Origin: Propionibacteriaceae bacterium P6A17
GTDB taxonomy: Bacteria; Actinomycetota; Actinomycetes; Propionibacteriales; Propionibacteriaceae
Direction of reading: 5' to 3'
Length of the DNA stretch: 64,000 bases
Assembly: GCA_000619965.1 (NCBI GenBank)
Contig: JHVD01000010.1
Span: 37,630 to 101,629 of the forward strand
A program made the translations under genes and the position numbers. Positions within the stretch are counted from its first letter, which is position 1. Each line of letters opens with the position of its first letter. The notes under the pieces are model-generated. The model worked only from the letters and a program-made list of their open reading frames with translations. It ran no database searches and was not told the DNA's origin. Positions 18,493 through 27,953 of the stretch are shown here, in pieces.

Positions 18493-19299
18493 TCAGGCTC
18501 CTGCGTTCTGGGTCTCGACGGCCTCAGCGGGCTTCGCTGCGGCCTCGGCGCGACGGCGACCGCCGCGCTCGGGACGGTCCCCGCGCTCGCCGCGGCCCGG
18601 ACGACGGCCGGGACGCTGACGCCCACCGGGGGCCTGGTTGCGGGCGGCCTTCTGGGCGGCGCGCTCGGCGCGGGTGCCCGTGACGTCGCCCTTGTAGATC
18701 CACACCTTGACGCCGATGCGGCCGAAGGTGGTGCGGGCCTCGAAGAAGCCGTAGTCGATGTCCGCGCGCAGCGTGTGCAGCGGGACGCGACCTTCGCGGT
18801 AGCCCTCGGAGCGGGACATCTCGGCGCCGCCCAGACGGCCGGAGCACTTGATGCGGATGCCCTTGGCGCCGGCGCGCATCGCCGACTGCTGGGCCTTGCG
18901 CATCGCGCGGCGGAAGGCCACGCGGGCGCTGAGCTGCTCAGCGATGCCCTGGGCGACGAGCTGCGCATCGATTTCGGGGTTCTTGACCTCGAGGATGTTG
19001 AGCTGCACCTGCTTGCCGGTCAGCTTTTCCAGCTCGCCGCGGACGCGCTCCGCCTCGGCGCCGTTGCGGCCGATGACGATGCCCGGACGGGCGGCGTGCA
19101 GGAAGATGGTGACGCGCTCGGAGCGACGCTCGATCTCGATGGTCGAGATGCCCGCGCGCTCGAGGGTCTTCAGCAGGTACTCGCGGATCTTGACGTCCTC
19201 GCCGACGTACTCGGCGTAGTTCTTGTCTGCAAACCAGCGGGTGGTGTGATCGGTCGTGATACCGAGGCGGAAGCCATTCGGATTAATCTTCTGTCCCAC
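18493..19299 (-). CDS. rpsC: 30S ribosomal protein S3
   Basis: 268-residue head protein that helps form the mRNA entry channel. Begins [20 protein letters not shown] after a GTG start. The KH domain motif ([19 protein letters not shown]) and the C-terminal S3 domain ([20 protein letters not shown]) are intact. A roughly 55-residue Arg/Gly/Pro/Ala-rich C-terminal tail follows, common in actinobacteria. Confidence 0.98.
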   Translation of the reverse strand: MGQKINPNGFRLGITTDHTTRWFADKNYAEYVGEDVKIREYLLKTLERAGISTIEIERRSERVTIFLHAARPGIVIGRNGAEAERVRGELEKLTGKQVQLNILEVKNPEIDAQLVAQGIAEQLSARVAFRRAMRKAQQSAMRAGAKGIRIKCSGRLGGAEMSRSEGYREGRVPLHTLRADIDYGFFEARTTFGRIGVKVWIYKGDVTGTRAERAAQKAARNQAPGGRQRPGRRPGRGERGDRPERGGRRRAEAAAKPAEAVETQNAGA

Positions 19300-19301
19300 G
19301 A

Positions 19302-19703
19302 TTAACCCTCCTTGCCTTCGCGGGGCTCGACGACGACGGTGATGTGGCTCCCACGCTTGAGGATCCGGCTGGCGGATCCCTTCGCACGGGGGCGGATCCG
19401 ACGAAGGGTGACACCCTCGTCGACGAATGCCTGGGACACGTACAGGTTCTCCGCACGCAGTCCCTCGGTGTTCTCGGCGTTCGCAGCGGCGGAGGCCACC
19501 ACCTTGTACACCGGCTCCGAGGCAGCCTGCGGCGCGAACTTGAGCGCGGTCAGGGCGTCGGTGACGTCCATGCCGCGGACCAGATCGACGACGCGACGGA
19601 CCTTGCGGGGGCTCATCCGGATGTGGCGCGCAGTGGCGAACGAGCCAGGACGATCCCCGAGCAGGACCTCGCGACGACGGCTGTTGCCGTTCTCGTTGCT
19701 CAT
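19302..19703 (-). CDS. rplV: 50S ribosomal protein L22
   Basis: 133-residue exit-tunnel protein; its hairpin loop contacts macrolides and nascent chains. Signature [20 protein letters not shown] near the N-terminus and [20 protein letters not shown] at the loop are intact, with no deletion in the loop. Two nt before rpsC. Confidence 0.98.
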   Translation of the reverse strand: MSNENGNSRRREVLLGDRPGSFATARHIRMSPRKVRRVVDLVRGMDVTDALTALKFAPQAASEPVYKVVASAAANAENTEGLRAENLYVSQAFVDEGVTLRRIRPRAKGSASRILKRGSHITVVVEPREGKEG

Positions 19704-19731
19704 GAATTCAGTTCCTATTTCTCGAAGTGCC

Positions 19732-20013
19732 TCAGCGGCGACGTGACTTCTTGTCTTCCTTCACGTGCCCCTTGAAGGTGCGCGTGGGAGCGAACTCGCC
19801 CAGCTTGTGGCCGATCATGGCCTCGGTGATGAACACCGGGACGTGCTTGCGACCGTCGTGGACCGAAATGGTGTGACCCAGCATGTCCGGCACGATCATG
19901 GAGCGGCGGGACCAGGTCTTGATGACGTTCTTCGTGCCCTTTTCGTTCTGAGCGTCCACCTTCTTCATCAGGTGGTCGTCGACGAAGGGGCCCTTCTTCA
20001 GACTGCGTGGCAT
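19732..20013 (-). CDS. rpsS: 30S ribosomal protein S19
   Basis: 93-residue head protein contacting S13. [20 protein letters not shown] at the N-terminus and [20 protein letters not shown] near the end are canonical. Lies 15 nt after rplB and 28 nt before rplV. Confidence 0.98.
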   Translation of the reverse strand: MPRSLKKGPFVDDHLMKKVDAQNEKGTKNVIKTWSRRSMIVPDMLGHTISVHDGRKHVPVFITEAMIGHKLGEFAPTRTFKGHVKEDKKSRRR

Positions 20014-20028
20014 TGTTCAGGCTCCCTG

Positions 20029-20865
20029 TTAGCGCTTCTTGCCGGTCTTGCGACGGCGGACGATGAGACGGTTGCTCGCCTTCTTCTTGCTGCGGGTGCG
20101 GCCCTCGGGCTTGCCCCACGGCGACACCGGGTGACGGCCACCGGAGGTACGACCCTCGCCACCACCGTGCGGGTGGTCGACCGGGTTCATGACGACACCG
20201 CGGACGGTCGGGCGAATGCCCTTCCAGCGGTTGCGGCCCGCCTTGCCCCAGTTGATGTTCGACTGCTCGGCGTTGCCGACGGCACCGATGGTGGCGCGGC
20301 AGCGGACGTCGACCATGCGCATCTCGCCCGAGGGCATGCGCAGGGTGGCGTACTTGCCCTCACGGGCGACGAGCTGGATCGACGCACCGGCCGAACGGCC
20401 GAGCTTGGCGCCGCCACCGGGGCGGAGCTCGACGGCGTGCACGACGGTGCCGACGGGGATCTGACGCAGCTCCAGGTTGTTGCCCGGCTTGATGTCGGAG
20501 CCCTCGCCTGCGACGACCTGCGCGCCCTGCGCGAGCCCGTTCGGGGCGATGATGTAGCGCTTCTCGCCGTCCGCGTAGTGCAGCAGCGCGATGCGGGCGG
20601 TGCGGTTGGGGTCGTACTCGATGTGAGCGACCTTGGCCGGCACGCCGTCCTTGTCGTAGCGCTTGAAGTCGATCAGACGGTAGGCCTGCTTGTGGCCGCC
20701 GCCGATGTGACGCGTCGTGATGCGACCTGCGTTGTTGCGTCCGCCGGTCTTGGGCTTGGCAACGAGCAGCGACTTCTCGGGCGTCGAGCGAGTGATCTCA
20801 GCGAAGTCCGAGACGCTCGAGCCGCGACGGCCCGGCGTGGTCGGCTTGTACTTACGGATACCCAT
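20029..20865 (-). CDS. rplB: 50S ribosomal protein L2
   Basis: 278-residue primary 23S rRNA-binding protein near the peptidyl transferase centre. Signature motifs: [20 protein letters not shown], the invariant His in [20 protein letters not shown], and the basic tail [13 protein letters not shown]. Normal length and order. Confidence 0.98.
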   Translation of the reverse strand: MGIRKYKPTTPGRRGSSVSDFAEITRSTPEKSLLVAKPKTGGRNNAGRITTRHIGGGHKQAYRLIDFKRYDKDGVPAKVAHIEYDPNRTARIALLHYADGEKRYIIAPNGLAQGAQVVAGEGSDIKPGNNLELRQIPVGTVVHAVELRPGGGAKLGRSAGASIQLVAREGKYATLRMPSGEMRMVDVRCRATIGAVGNAEQSNINWGKAGRNRWKGIRPTVRGVVMNPVDHPHGGGEGRTSGGRHPVSPWGKPEGRTRSKKKASNRLIVRRRKTGKKR

Positions 20866-20894
20866 GAAAGTTCAGTTCCTTCCTCGACGCGCGA

Positions 20895-21200
20895 TCACTC
20901 GACGGGGCCGAAGATGTCGATGCGGTCGCCCTCGGCCAGGGTCACGATCGCACGCTTGGTGTCGACCTTCTTGCCCGTGCCGTAGCGGGTACGGCGGGTC
21001 TTGCCCTGACGGTTGGCGGTGTTCACGCTGACGACCTTGACGCCGAAGATCTCCTCGATGGCGATCTTGATCTCGGTCTTGTTCGCGTCGGGAGCGACGA
21101 TGAACGTGTACTTGTTCTCGTCGAGCAGGTTGTAGCTCTTCTCGCTCACGACGGGGCGCAGGATGATGTCGCGATGGTTGCGGATCTTCAGGCCGGTCAC
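20895..21200 (-). CDS. rplW: 50S ribosomal protein L23
   Basis: 101-residue exit-site protein that docks trigger factor. Motifs: [60 protein letters not shown]. The GTG start at 21200 overlaps the rplD stop by 4 nt (GTGA). Confidence 0.98.
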   Translation of the reverse strand: MTGLKIRNHRDIILRPVVSEKSYNLLDENKYTFIVAPDANKTEIKIAIEEIFGVKVVSVNTANRQGKTRRTRYGTGKKVDTKRAIVTLAEGDRIDIFGPVE

Positions 21201-22087
21201 TTGTCCTTCTCCTCAGAGTCGTTGGCGACCGCGTTCACGAAGCCCGCGGCCTCGGCGGCCTCGATGCTGTCGAACCACACCTCAGCCTTGGTGCGGGCGT
21301 ACCAGGGGGACGACGGGGTGTGGAACTTGCCCGAGTCGGCGTTGCCCTTGATGTCGAAGCCCGCCGGCGGGTTGCTGCCCTTGTAGGAGCCATCGGCCTC
21401 GAGCTGGACCTCGGCGGCCTCGGACTCGGTGGCGACGGCCTTGACCGACTTGCCCTGGGCGGGGCCGGCGACGAAGGCTGCGAGCGCGGCCTCGGTGAAC
21501 ACGACCTTGTCGTTGACCAGCACGTCGTAGGTGTTGAGCTGGTCGACGGCGAGCGCGTGGACCTCGGCGATGTTGCGGACGGAGAGCCAGGCGACGTCCT
21601 CGAAGCGGTCGAGCACGACGAGGACCTTCTGCAGGTCGCCGAACGGCTTCAGCGCGGCGAGGGCGGCCTTCGTGGAGGGCTTCTCCCCCGCGACGATCTC
21701 CTTGATGACGAAGACCTGGCCGTCACGTGCGCGATCGGAGAGCGCGCCGCGGAGCGCGGCGGCAATCATGCGCTTGGGGGTGCGCTGTGCGTAGCTGCGC
21801 GGCTGAGGGCCGTGCACGACGCCACCGCCGGTCCACTGCGGAGCGCGGGTGGAACCCTGGCGGGCGCGGCCGGTGCCCTTCTGGCGCCACGGCTTCTTGC
21901 CGCCGCCGCTGACCTCACCACGGCCCTTGGTGGCGTGGGTGCCCTGGCGTGCCGCCGCGAGCTGCGCGACGACGACCTGATGGATCAGCGGGACGTTGGT
22001 CTGGACGCCGAACAGCGCCTCGGGGAGCTCGACCTGGCCGGCCTTCTTGCCCTTGGAGTCGAGAACGTCGACGGTGTTGGTGCTCAT
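21197..22087 (-). CDS. rplD: 50S ribosomal protein L4 with C-terminal extension
   Basis: 296 residues, against about 205-220 for typical L4. The L4 fold covers about residues 1-217: [20 protein letters not shown] (tunnel loop), [40 protein letters not shown]. After a linker comes an extra C-terminal module with [20 protein letters not shown] and [15 protein letters not shown]. This pattern (IKGN, H-x-P, W-Y, E-V-W-F, A-A-G-F) matches a small domain found at the end of many actinobacterial proteins, which I recall as the 'sunset' domain; its role is not established. The gene overlaps rplC (ATGA) and rplW (GTGA). Elsewhere L4 also represses its own operon. Confidence 0.96.
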   Translation of the reverse strand: MSTNTVDVLDSKGKKAGQVELPEALFGVQTNVPLIHQVVVAQLAAARQGTHATKGRGEVSGGGKKPWRQKGTGRARQGSTRAPQWTGGGVVHGPQPRSYAQRTPKRMIAAALRGALSDRARDGQVFVIKEIVAGEKPSTKAALAALKPFGDLQKVLVVLDRFEDVAWLSVRNIAEVHALAVDQLNTYDVLVNDKVVFTEAALAAFVAGPAQGKSVKAVATESEAAEVQLEADGSYKGSNPPAGFDIKGNADSGKFHTPSSPWYARTKAEVWFDSIEAAEAAGFVNAVANDSEEKDK

Positions 22088-22740
22088 GCTGCGTCACCCT
22101 TCCGGGCAGCGCTGCGCACGACGACGAGCGAGCCCTTGTTGCCGGGGATCGCGCCGCGCACGAGCAGCAGGCCCCGCTCGGCGTCCACGGCGTGGATCTT
22201 GAGGTTCTGGACGGTCACCTTGTCGTTGCCCATGCGGCCCGCCATGCGCAGGCCCTTGAACACGCGGCCCGGGGTGGAGCAGCCACCGATCGAGCCCGGC
22301 GAGCGGTGCTTGCGGTGCACACCGTGGGAGGCGCGGAGGCCCTTGAAGCCGTGGCGCTTCATGACACCCGCGGTGCCCTTGCCCTTGGTGGTGCCGGTCA
22401 CGTCGACGAACTCGCCGTCGGCGAAGACCTCTGCGGACAGCTCCTGGCCCAGCGTGAACTCGGAGGCGTTCGCGGTGCGAAGCTCGACGAGATGCTTGCG
22501 GGGGGTCACGTCGGCCTTGGCGAAGTGGCCCGCCTCGGGCTTGGTGACCTTCTTGGCCTTGACGGCACCGAAGCCGAGCTGGACGGCCGAGTAGCCGTCG
22601 GTCTCGGGGGTGCGGACCTGGGTGACCACGCACGGGCCAGCCTGGATCACGGTCACGGGGACGACCTTGTTGTTCTCGTCCCACAGCTGGGTCATGCCGA
22701 GCTTGGTGCCCAGAATGCCCTTCACAATACGTTCACTCAT
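22084..22740 (-). CDS. rplC: 50S ribosomal protein L3
   Basis: 218-residue assembly-initiator protein close to the peptidyl transferase centre. The start at 22740 ([20 protein letters not shown]) is canonical; upstream in-frame residues lie in the rpsJ-rplC gap. Motifs: [20 protein letters not shown] and [20 protein letters not shown]. Confidence 0.98.
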   Translation of the reverse strand: MSERIVKGILGTKLGMTQLWDENNKVVPVTVIQAGPCVVTQVRTPETDGYSAVQLGFGAVKAKKVTKPEAGHFAKADVTPRKHLVELRTANASEFTLGQELSAEVFADGEFVDVTGTTKGKGTAGVMKRHGFKGLRASHGVHRKHRSPGSIGGCSTPGRVFKGLRMAGRMGNDKVTVQNLKIHAVDAERGLLLVRGAIPGNKGSLVVVRSAARKGDAA

Positions 22741-22750
22741 CCCTGACACC

Positions 22751-23062
22751 TCACGGAAGCTTGATCTCGATGTCGACGCCCGCAGGAAGATCAAGGCGCA
22801 TCAGCGAGTCGACCGTCTTGGGGGTCGGGTCGAGAATGTCGATCAGACGCTTGTGCGTCCGCATCTCGAAGTGCTCGCGGCTGTCCTTGTACTTGTGGGG
22901 CGAACGAATGACACAGAACACGTTCTTCTCGGTCGGCAGCGGCACGGGGCCAGCCACCTTGGCACCGGTGCGAGTCACAGTGTCGACGATCTTGCGCGCC
23001 GAGCTGTCGATGACCTCGTGGTCATACGCCCGCAGCCGGATGCGGATCTTTTGTCCCGCCAC
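22751..23062 (-). CDS. rpsJ: 30S ribosomal protein S10
   Basis: 103-residue head protein, also the NusE factor in antitermination. The GTG start at 23062 ([20 protein letters not shown]) follows AAGAAGGA. Motifs: [40 protein letters not shown]. First gene of the S10 operon. The 319 nt upstream form a long leader shared with a divergent siderophore-interacting protein gene; tuf is 16 kb away instead of next door. Confidence 0.98.
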   Translation of the reverse strand: MAGQKIRIRLRAYDHEVIDSSARKIVDTVTRTGAKVAGPVPLPTEKNVFCVIRSPHKYKDSREHFEMRTHKRLIDILDPTPKTVDSLMRLDLPAGVDIEIKLP

Positions 23063-23090
23063 AGTTGTTCCTTCTTCTCGTCCCTATTGA

Positions 23091-23104
23091 ACTGGAGTTC
23101 CAGT
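23091..23104. other. 14-bp palindrome in the rpsJ leader
   Basis: ACTGGAGTTCCAGT is a dyad (ACTGGA and TCCAGT with a 2-nt centre), 29 nt upstream of the rpsJ start and just before its ribosome-binding site. The loop is too small for a good hairpin, so it is a possible protein-binding site or chance. Confidence 0.3.
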
Positions 23105-23277
23105 GGGGCAAAACCCCTTGTCGCTCCCACCCCCGCGGACGGGAGTGTCGCGCCTGCCCCCGGGATGGAGCCGCCTTCCCCTATCGGAAGGCCATCCAAC
23201 CACTGGGTGCCTGCTCGACCTCTTGCAGCATGGCGAGCGTCCACAGGGCAGACGTCGCCCCGCGGAGCAACCTGACC

Positions 23278-23306
23278 ATCTTGGCATGGATTCGCGCCCT
23301 GACCAA
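23278..23306 (-). promoter_or_regulatory. Candidate S10-operon promoter
   Basis: Minus strand TTGGTC (23306-23301), 17 nt, CAAGAT (23283-23278). It would give a leader of about 210 nt before rpsJ. The -10 matches in only three positions, so this is weak. Confidence 0.3.
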
Positions 23307-23381
23307 ATCCCCGCACGCCCACGCAGCCAGACGGGCCCATTGACACGTTTGGGTAGTCTGGCCGCGACCGACAGGAGGATC

Positions 23382-24158
23382 ATGGCCATCACCCCCAGGG
23401 CTCCCCGCCCGGACCGACCCATTGTGCATCTCACCGTGGTGCGACGCGAGGAGCTGTCGCCGTCGATGGTGCGCGTCGTGTTCTCCGCCGACGGGTTCCA
23501 GTACGCCGGCCACGCAGACTCCTACGTCAAGCTGCTCTTCGACGGCGAGTCTCCGGTCACGGAGGCACCCCCGGAGCGCCCCACCACCCGCACCTACACG
23601 GTGCGGCGCTGGGACGAGTCGCGCCGCGAGCTCACCGTCGACTTCGTCGTCCACGGCGACGCGGGCCTCGCCGGCCCTTGGGCGGCGCGCTGCGAGCCGG
23701 GCGACGTTATTCTCGCGCGAGGCCCCGGGGGCAAGTGGTCGCCACCTGCCGATGCGGACTTCCACCTCTTCGTCGGCGACGAGTCTGCGCTGCCCGCCAT
23801 CGAGTCGGGACTCGACCGACTCTCCCCCGACGCCAAGGGGCTGGTGCTCGTCGAGGCCGCCGCCCACACCCGCGACCTGCCGGCGCCGCCCGGTGTGGAG
23901 GTGCGCTGGCTCGTGCGGGGCGAGCAGCCCTACCTGGAGACGCGTTTGGCCGAGGCCGTGGCGGCCCTGCCCTGGGAGTCGTTCGGCGACGTGTCCTTCT
24001 TCGCGCACGGCGAGCGCGGGGCCGTGAAGGCCCTGCGAGCGGTCTGCCGGTCTCGCGATCTGCCCCCATCGCGGACCTCCCTGTCGGGCTATTGGGCCCT
24101 GGGCCGCGTCGAGGACGAATTCCAGGCCGAGAAGCGCACCGCCCCCGAGCTGAGCTGA
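23382..24158 (+). CDS. Siderophore-interacting protein (FAD/NAD(P)H-dependent ferric reductase)
   Basis: 258-residue flavoprotein of the SIP/ViuB family; releases iron from imported ferric siderophores by reduction in the cytosol. The start at 23382 follows AGGAGG. The FAD-binding barrel has the R-x-Y-T motif (PTTRTYTVRRWD) preceded by DSYVKLLFDG, then FVVHGDAGLAGPWAARCEPG. The NAD(P)H side has DADFHLFVGDESALPAIESG and, near the end, a conserved GYWALGRVEDEF. No siderophore transporter is adjacent, so the partner is elsewhere. Divergent from the S10 operon. Confidence 0.92.
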   Translation: MAITPRAPRPDRPIVHLTVVRREELSPSMVRVVFSADGFQYAGHADSYVKLLFDGESPVTEAPPERPTTRTYTVRRWDESRRELTVDFVVHGDAGLAGPWAARCEPGDVILARGPGGKWSPPADADFHLFVGDESALPAIESGLDRLSPDAKGLVLVEAAAHTRDLPAPPGVEVRWLVRGEQPYLETRLAEAVAALPWESFGDVSFFAHGERGAVKALRAVCRSRDLPPSRTSLSGYWALGRVEDEFQAEKRTAPELS

Positions 24159-24178
24159 GACCGGCCCCGTCGCCGGTC
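24159..24178. terminator. Hairpin between convergent genes
   Basis: GACCGGC (24159-24165), loop CCCGTC, GCCGGTC (24172-24178). Lies between the siderophore-interacting protein stop and the stop of the lipoprotein gene; it can serve both directions. Confidence 0.5.
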
Positions 24179-25025
24179 AGGACGGCCGGCTGGGGACGTC
24201 GTCGTCGGTCCAATTGCAGCGGTGCAGCAGCGCGGTGTCGAGCCAGCCCGGGAAGTCCGGACGGTCGGCCTCCAGGTTCCAGCGCCGCTTCGCCGGAGCG
24301 CCCAGGACGTGACAGTCGAACTGCTGGCGCAGCGACGGCCGCTCCGCCAGCTCGGGCTGCAGCGCCACCGCCTGTGCCCAGCCCTCCTGCTCGAACGCGG
24401 CGCGCGCCCCTGAGGCACCGAGCGCTCCCTCGAGCAACGCGTGCCCGAATGCGGTCCGTGCCACCGAGGAGCTGGGCAGCCCGCCCTCCGACTCGCCCCG
24501 CTCGACCGCCTCGACGAGCCGCAGCCCGGCCCAGAGCGTGAGCCGAGGCTCCTCGTCCAAGCCCTGCGCTGGCCGCGGGCGCAGCACCAACAGGCGGCCC
24601 TCCAGCGCCATCGCCACCGGAACGACGGCGCCGCCGCCCGTGGTCAGCGTCGGCGGCGCCACCAAGGCGACCAACCGTCCGTGCTCGCTCACGCGGGCGA
24701 GGCCCGCTCCGACGTCCACCGCGACGCCCGGTGGCCCCAGCTCGACGGCGATCCCGCGTGCCCAGTCGGCCTCCTCGAGACGCACCTCGACGCGCACGGC
24801 GTCGGCCCCCGCGTCCCGGACCTGCACGCCGCCGCCTGCGGGCACGAATTCGAGCCTGTCCGCATCCAACGCCCCCACCGCCCGCGCCGGCTCCGAGGCC
24901 GGGGACGTCGAAGCGGGCGCGGAGCCGGTCGCAGACGCCGACGACGATGGCTGCGGCGACGGGACGCACCCGGCCAACACGACCAGCGCCAGCGCCGCCG
25001 CACGTCGGGCGGCCGGCCCGCGCAC
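24177..25025 (-). CDS. Hypothetical secreted lipoprotein
   Basis: 282 residues with a GTG start at 25025, 2 nt after the glycerate kinase stop. GGCGTTGAGG upstream supports this start. The N-terminus is a lipobox signal peptide (AARRAAALALVVLAGC), followed by a Ser/Ala/Pro linker and a beta-rich region (VQVRDAGADAVRVEVRLEEA; GRLVALVAPP) that I do not recognise. The C-terminal part resembles the DUF2599-like tail of some actinobacterial secreted proteins: QFDCHVLGAPAKRRWNLEAD ending in LHRCNWTDDDVPSRPS, with two Cys that may form a disulfide. The function is unknown; the DUF assignment is tentative. Confidence 0.75.
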   Translation of the reverse strand: MRGPAARRAAALALVVLAGCVPSPQPSSSASATGSAPASTSPASEPARAVGALDADRLEFVPAGGGVQVRDAGADAVRVEVRLEEADWARGIAVELGPPGVAVDVGAGLARVSEHGRLVALVAPPTLTTGGGAVVPVAMALEGRLLVLRPRPAQGLDEEPRLTLWAGLRLVEAVERGESEGGLPSSSVARTAFGHALLEGALGASGARAAFEQEGWAQAVALQPELAERPSLRQQFDCHVLGAPAKRRWNLEADRPDFPGWLDTALLHRCNWTDDDVPSRPS

Positions 25026-25027
25026 CC

Positions 25028-26149
25028 TCAACGCCCTTTGAGCTCGGCGGCAAGTTCGTCGGCGGCCTGCCGCAGGTGCGTCTGCACGCCGGCGAAGCAC
25101 TCGTCGAGCCCGAGCCCGGGCGGATTGATCGAGCGGACCGAGGCGATCCCAAGCGACTCGGCCTCCACCTCCACGTCCTCGGTGACCCTGCCTGCCAGCA
25201 CGTGCACGGGCACCCCGGCTCGGCGCGCGTGGCTGGCGATACCGCTGATGACCTTGCCGCGCAGGGATTGCGAGTCGAAACTCCCCTCGCCCGTGACGAT
25301 GACGTCGGCCTCGGACAGCAGGCGGTCGAAATCAACGGCGTCGAGCACCACGTCGATGCCCCTGCGCAGCCGCGCGCCCAGGAAGGCCACCAGTCCGGCC
25401 CCCACACCGCCGGCGGCACCCGCGCCGGCCGAGGACTCCACGTCGACGCCGATGTCGCGCCGGATGAGCTCCGCGAGATGCCGCAGCCCGTCGTCGAGGC
25501 GCGCCACGCACTGTGCGTCCGCTCCCTTCTGCGGCCCGAACACCGCCGCCGCACCGTGGGCCCCGGTGAGCGGGTTGTCCACATCACACATCGCGACGAT
25601 GTCGAGATCGGCCACCCGCTCGTCGAGCGGATCCACGTCGATGGCCGCCACGCGCGCGAGGGTGCCGCCGACGGGCACGAACGGCTTGCCCGAGGCATCC
25701 AGGAACTCCACCCCGCAGGCCCCGGCGAGCCCGCAGCCACCGTCGTTCGTCGCGGATCCACCGATGCCGACGATCAGCTCGGCGGCGCCCTGGTGCGCGG
25801 CACGGCGGATCTGTTGGCCGACCCCGAAGGTCGTCGCTTCCTCGACTCGCAGGTCCCGCCCCATCAGCGTCAGCCCGGCGGCCTGCGCCAGCTCGACGAC
25901 GTGGGTGCCGTCGGTGAGGATGCCGCGCGTGGCGACCACCTCCTCGCGCAGCGGACCCCGGACGGTCTCCTCGACGAGGCGCCCGCCGGCGGCGAGCACC
26001 ATGCACTCCACCGTGCCCTCGCCCCCATCCGCGACGGGGATCGCCCGCGCCCGCAGGCCCCGGGCACGCAGCGCCTCCGCGATGATCGCCGCCGCGTGGG
26101 CGGCCGAGATCGAGCCCTTGTACGAGTCGGGGATGACGATCGCGCGCAT
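25028..26149 (-). CDS. Glycerate kinase (GlxK/GarK family)
   Basis: 373-residue enzyme phosphorylating glycerate to a phosphoglycerate (2-phosphoglycerate in characterised bacterial members of this family). Start 26149 (MRAIVIPDSYKGSISAAHAA) has AGGAGG 8 nt upstream. Motifs: PVADGGEGTVECMV, IVGIGGSATNDGGCGLAGAC, VVLDAVDFDRLLSEADVIVT and GEGSFDSQSLRGKVISGIA, all conserved. It is co-transcribed with the following lipoprotein and divergent from the sugar ABC transporter, with a LacI-type palindrome in the shared gap. This hints at joint control of carbohydrate-acid use. Confidence 0.93.
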   Translation of the reverse strand: MRAIVIPDSYKGSISAAHAAAIIAEALRARGLRARAIPVADGGEGTVECMVLAAGGRLVEETVRGPLREEVVATRGILTDGTHVVELAQAAGLTLMGRDLRVEEATTFGVGQQIRRAAHQGAAELIVGIGGSATNDGGCGLAGACGVEFLDASGKPFVPVGGTLARVAAIDVDPLDERVADLDIVAMCDVDNPLTGAHGAAAVFGPQKGADAQCVARLDDGLRHLAELIRRDIGVDVESSAGAGAAGGVGAGLVAFLGARLRRGIDVVLDAVDFDRLLSEADVIVTGEGSFDSQSLRGKVISGIASHARRAGVPVHVLAGRVTEDVEVEAESLGIASVRSINPPGLGLDECFAGVQTHLRQAADELAAELKGR

Positions 26150-26270
26150 GGCGCACACCTCCTTGCCGTGATGCCGTCACGCTACCCCTCCGGAGCCGCG
26201 GTCGTCGCCGAAATCCGGGTGAAACCCGGCCCGAACCACGCGCGATCATGGCCCGTCGACGACACCCAAG

Positions 26271-26280
26271 GAAACGTTTC
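26271..26280. promoter_or_regulatory. LacI-family operator-like palindrome
   Basis: GAAACGTTTC is a perfect 10-bp palindrome with the central CG of LacI/GalR/CcpA-type operators. It lies in the divergent region between glycerate kinase and the monosaccharide ABC operon. I could not find a matching regulator gene in the window. Confidence 0.5.
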
Positions 26281-26368
26281 AGTAACAATTCCCACACTCG
26301 CCCACCAACGGGTCACGTGAGTTGTAATGTCCTGCCCAATCGAGTCGTTCGCGAGGGCGGGTGTCACT

Positions 26369-27931
26369 GTGGAAGGTAGTCAACGCGGGACCGTCATCCT
26401 GGAGATGCGCGGAATCACCAAGGAGTTTCCCGGCGTCAGGGCACTGGACGACGTGTCGTTCTCGGTGCGGCGCGGCAGCATCCACGCACTGTGCGGCGAG
26501 AACGGTGCGGGCAAGTCCACCCTGATGAAGGTCCTCTCCGGAGTGTGGCCCCACGGCACCTACTCCGGCGACATCGTCTTCGAGGAGCAGACGTGCCGCT
26601 TCGCCACGATCCGTGACTCGGAGGCGGCCGGGATCGCGATCATCCACCAGGAGCTGGCGCTCATCCCCGAGCTGTCCATCGCCGAGAACATCTTCCTCGG
26701 CAACGAGATCCGTCAGGGGCTGGGCATCGACTGGACCGAGACCCGACGGCGCGCCGCGATGCTCCTCGCGGAGGTGGGCCTCGACAACGACCCCGACACG
26801 CCGGTCAAGGAGATCGGCGTCGGCAAGCAGCAACTCGTCGAGATCGCGAAGGCCCTGTCGAAGAACGTGAAGCTGCTCATCCTCGACGAGCCCACCTCCG
26901 CACTCAACGAGGAGGAGTCCGCACACCTGCTCGACCTGATGCGCAAGCAGCGCGAGCGCGGGATCTCGCAGATCATGATCTCCCACAAGCTGGGCGAGAT
27001 CGCCGAGATCGCCGACGACATCACCGTGATCCGCGACGGCCGCACCATCGAGACGATGCACGTCACCGACCACGACGTCGACGAGGACCGCATCATCCGT
27101 CTCATGGTGGGGCGGCCGCTGGACAACCGCTTCCCGGAGCGCCATCCGAAGATCGGCGACGTCTTGTTCGAGGTGCGCGACTGGACGGTCCGCCACCCGG
27201 TCAACACCGAACGGCTGATCTGCAAGGGGTCGAACATCCAAGTGCGCTCCGGCGAGGTCGTAGGGCTCGCCGGGCTCATGGGCGCGGGCCGCACCGAGCT
27301 CGCGCGTTCGGTGTTCGGTCACTCCTACGGCATCTACGAGCGAGGCGAGGTGCTCGTCGGGGGCCGGCGGGTGTCCACCGACTCGGTGCCCAAGGCCATC
27401 GCCGCAGGCCTGGCCTACCTGCCGGAGGACCGCAAGACCCAGGGGCTCAACCTCCTCGACGACATCAAGGGGCAGGTGGTGTCGGCGAAACTCAAGAAGG
27501 CTTGTCAGGGTGGCATCAGCATCGACTGGCACCACGTGCGCACCATCGCCCAGCAGTACAGGCAGGACATGCGCATCAAGGCGCCGTCGGTGGACACACC
27601 CGTGGCCAGCCTCTCCGGCGGCAACATGCAGAAGGTCGTGCTCGCGAAGTGGATCTACAGCGACCCCTTGGTCCTCATCCTCGACGAGCCCACCCGCGGC
27701 ATCGACGTCGGGGCCAAGTACGAGATCTACCAGCTCATCGGCCAGCTCGCCGCCGAGGGCATGGCGGTCGTCGTGATCTCCTCCGAGCTACCGGAGCTGC
27801 TCGGCATCACCGACCGGATCTACACCATCTTCGAGGGCGCCGTCACCGGCTGCCTCCCCACCGACCAGGCCGATCAGGAGTCGCTCATGCGGCTCATCAA
27901 CCCCACCTCTTCCCGACCCGCCACCGTCTGA
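26369..27931 (+). CDS. mmsA: Multiple-monosaccharide ABC transporter ATP-binding protein
   Basis: 520 residues from the GTG at 26369; two ABC domains in one chain, as in RbsA/XylG/MmsA. The first has Walker A GENGAGKST, signature region VGKQQLVEIAKAL and Walker B LLILDEPTSALN. The second has the degenerate P-loop GLMGAGRTELARS, LSGGNMQKVVLAKW and LVLILDEPTRGID. It powers uptake through the downstream permease. A start at 26327 is possible, but has no ribosome-binding site; family members normally begin a few residues before ILEMRGITKEFPG. First gene of a three-gene operon. Confidence 0.93.
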   Translation: MEGSQRGTVILEMRGITKEFPGVRALDDVSFSVRRGSIHALCGENGAGKSTLMKVLSGVWPHGTYSGDIVFEEQTCRFATIRDSEAAGIAIIHQELALIPELSIAENIFLGNEIRQGLGIDWTETRRRAAMLLAEVGLDNDPDTPVKEIGVGKQQLVEIAKALSKNVKLLILDEPTSALNEEESAHLLDLMRKQRERGISQIMISHKLGEIAEIADDITVIRDGRTIETMHVTDHDVDEDRIIRLMVGRPLDNRFPERHPKIGDVLFEVRDWTVRHPVNTERLICKGSNIQVRSGEVVGLAGLMGAGRTELARSVFGHSYGIYERGEVLVGGRRVSTDSVPKAIAAGLAYLPEDRKTQGLNLLDDIKGQVVSAKLKKACQGGISIDWHHVRTIAQQYRQDMRIKAPSVDTPVASLSGGNMQKVVLAKWIYSDPLVLILDEPTRGIDVGAKYEIYQLIGQLAAEGMAVVVISSELPELLGITDRIYTIFEGAVTGCLPTDQADQESLMRLINPTSSRPATV

Positions 27932-27953
27932 GCACAAGGAGACACGTACCGCG

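Noticed and set aside
23340..23345. TTGACA before the siderophore-interacting gene as a -35 box
   Set aside because: The only -10-like hexamer (TAGTCT) is 8 nt away, too close, and nothing fits at 16-18 nt.
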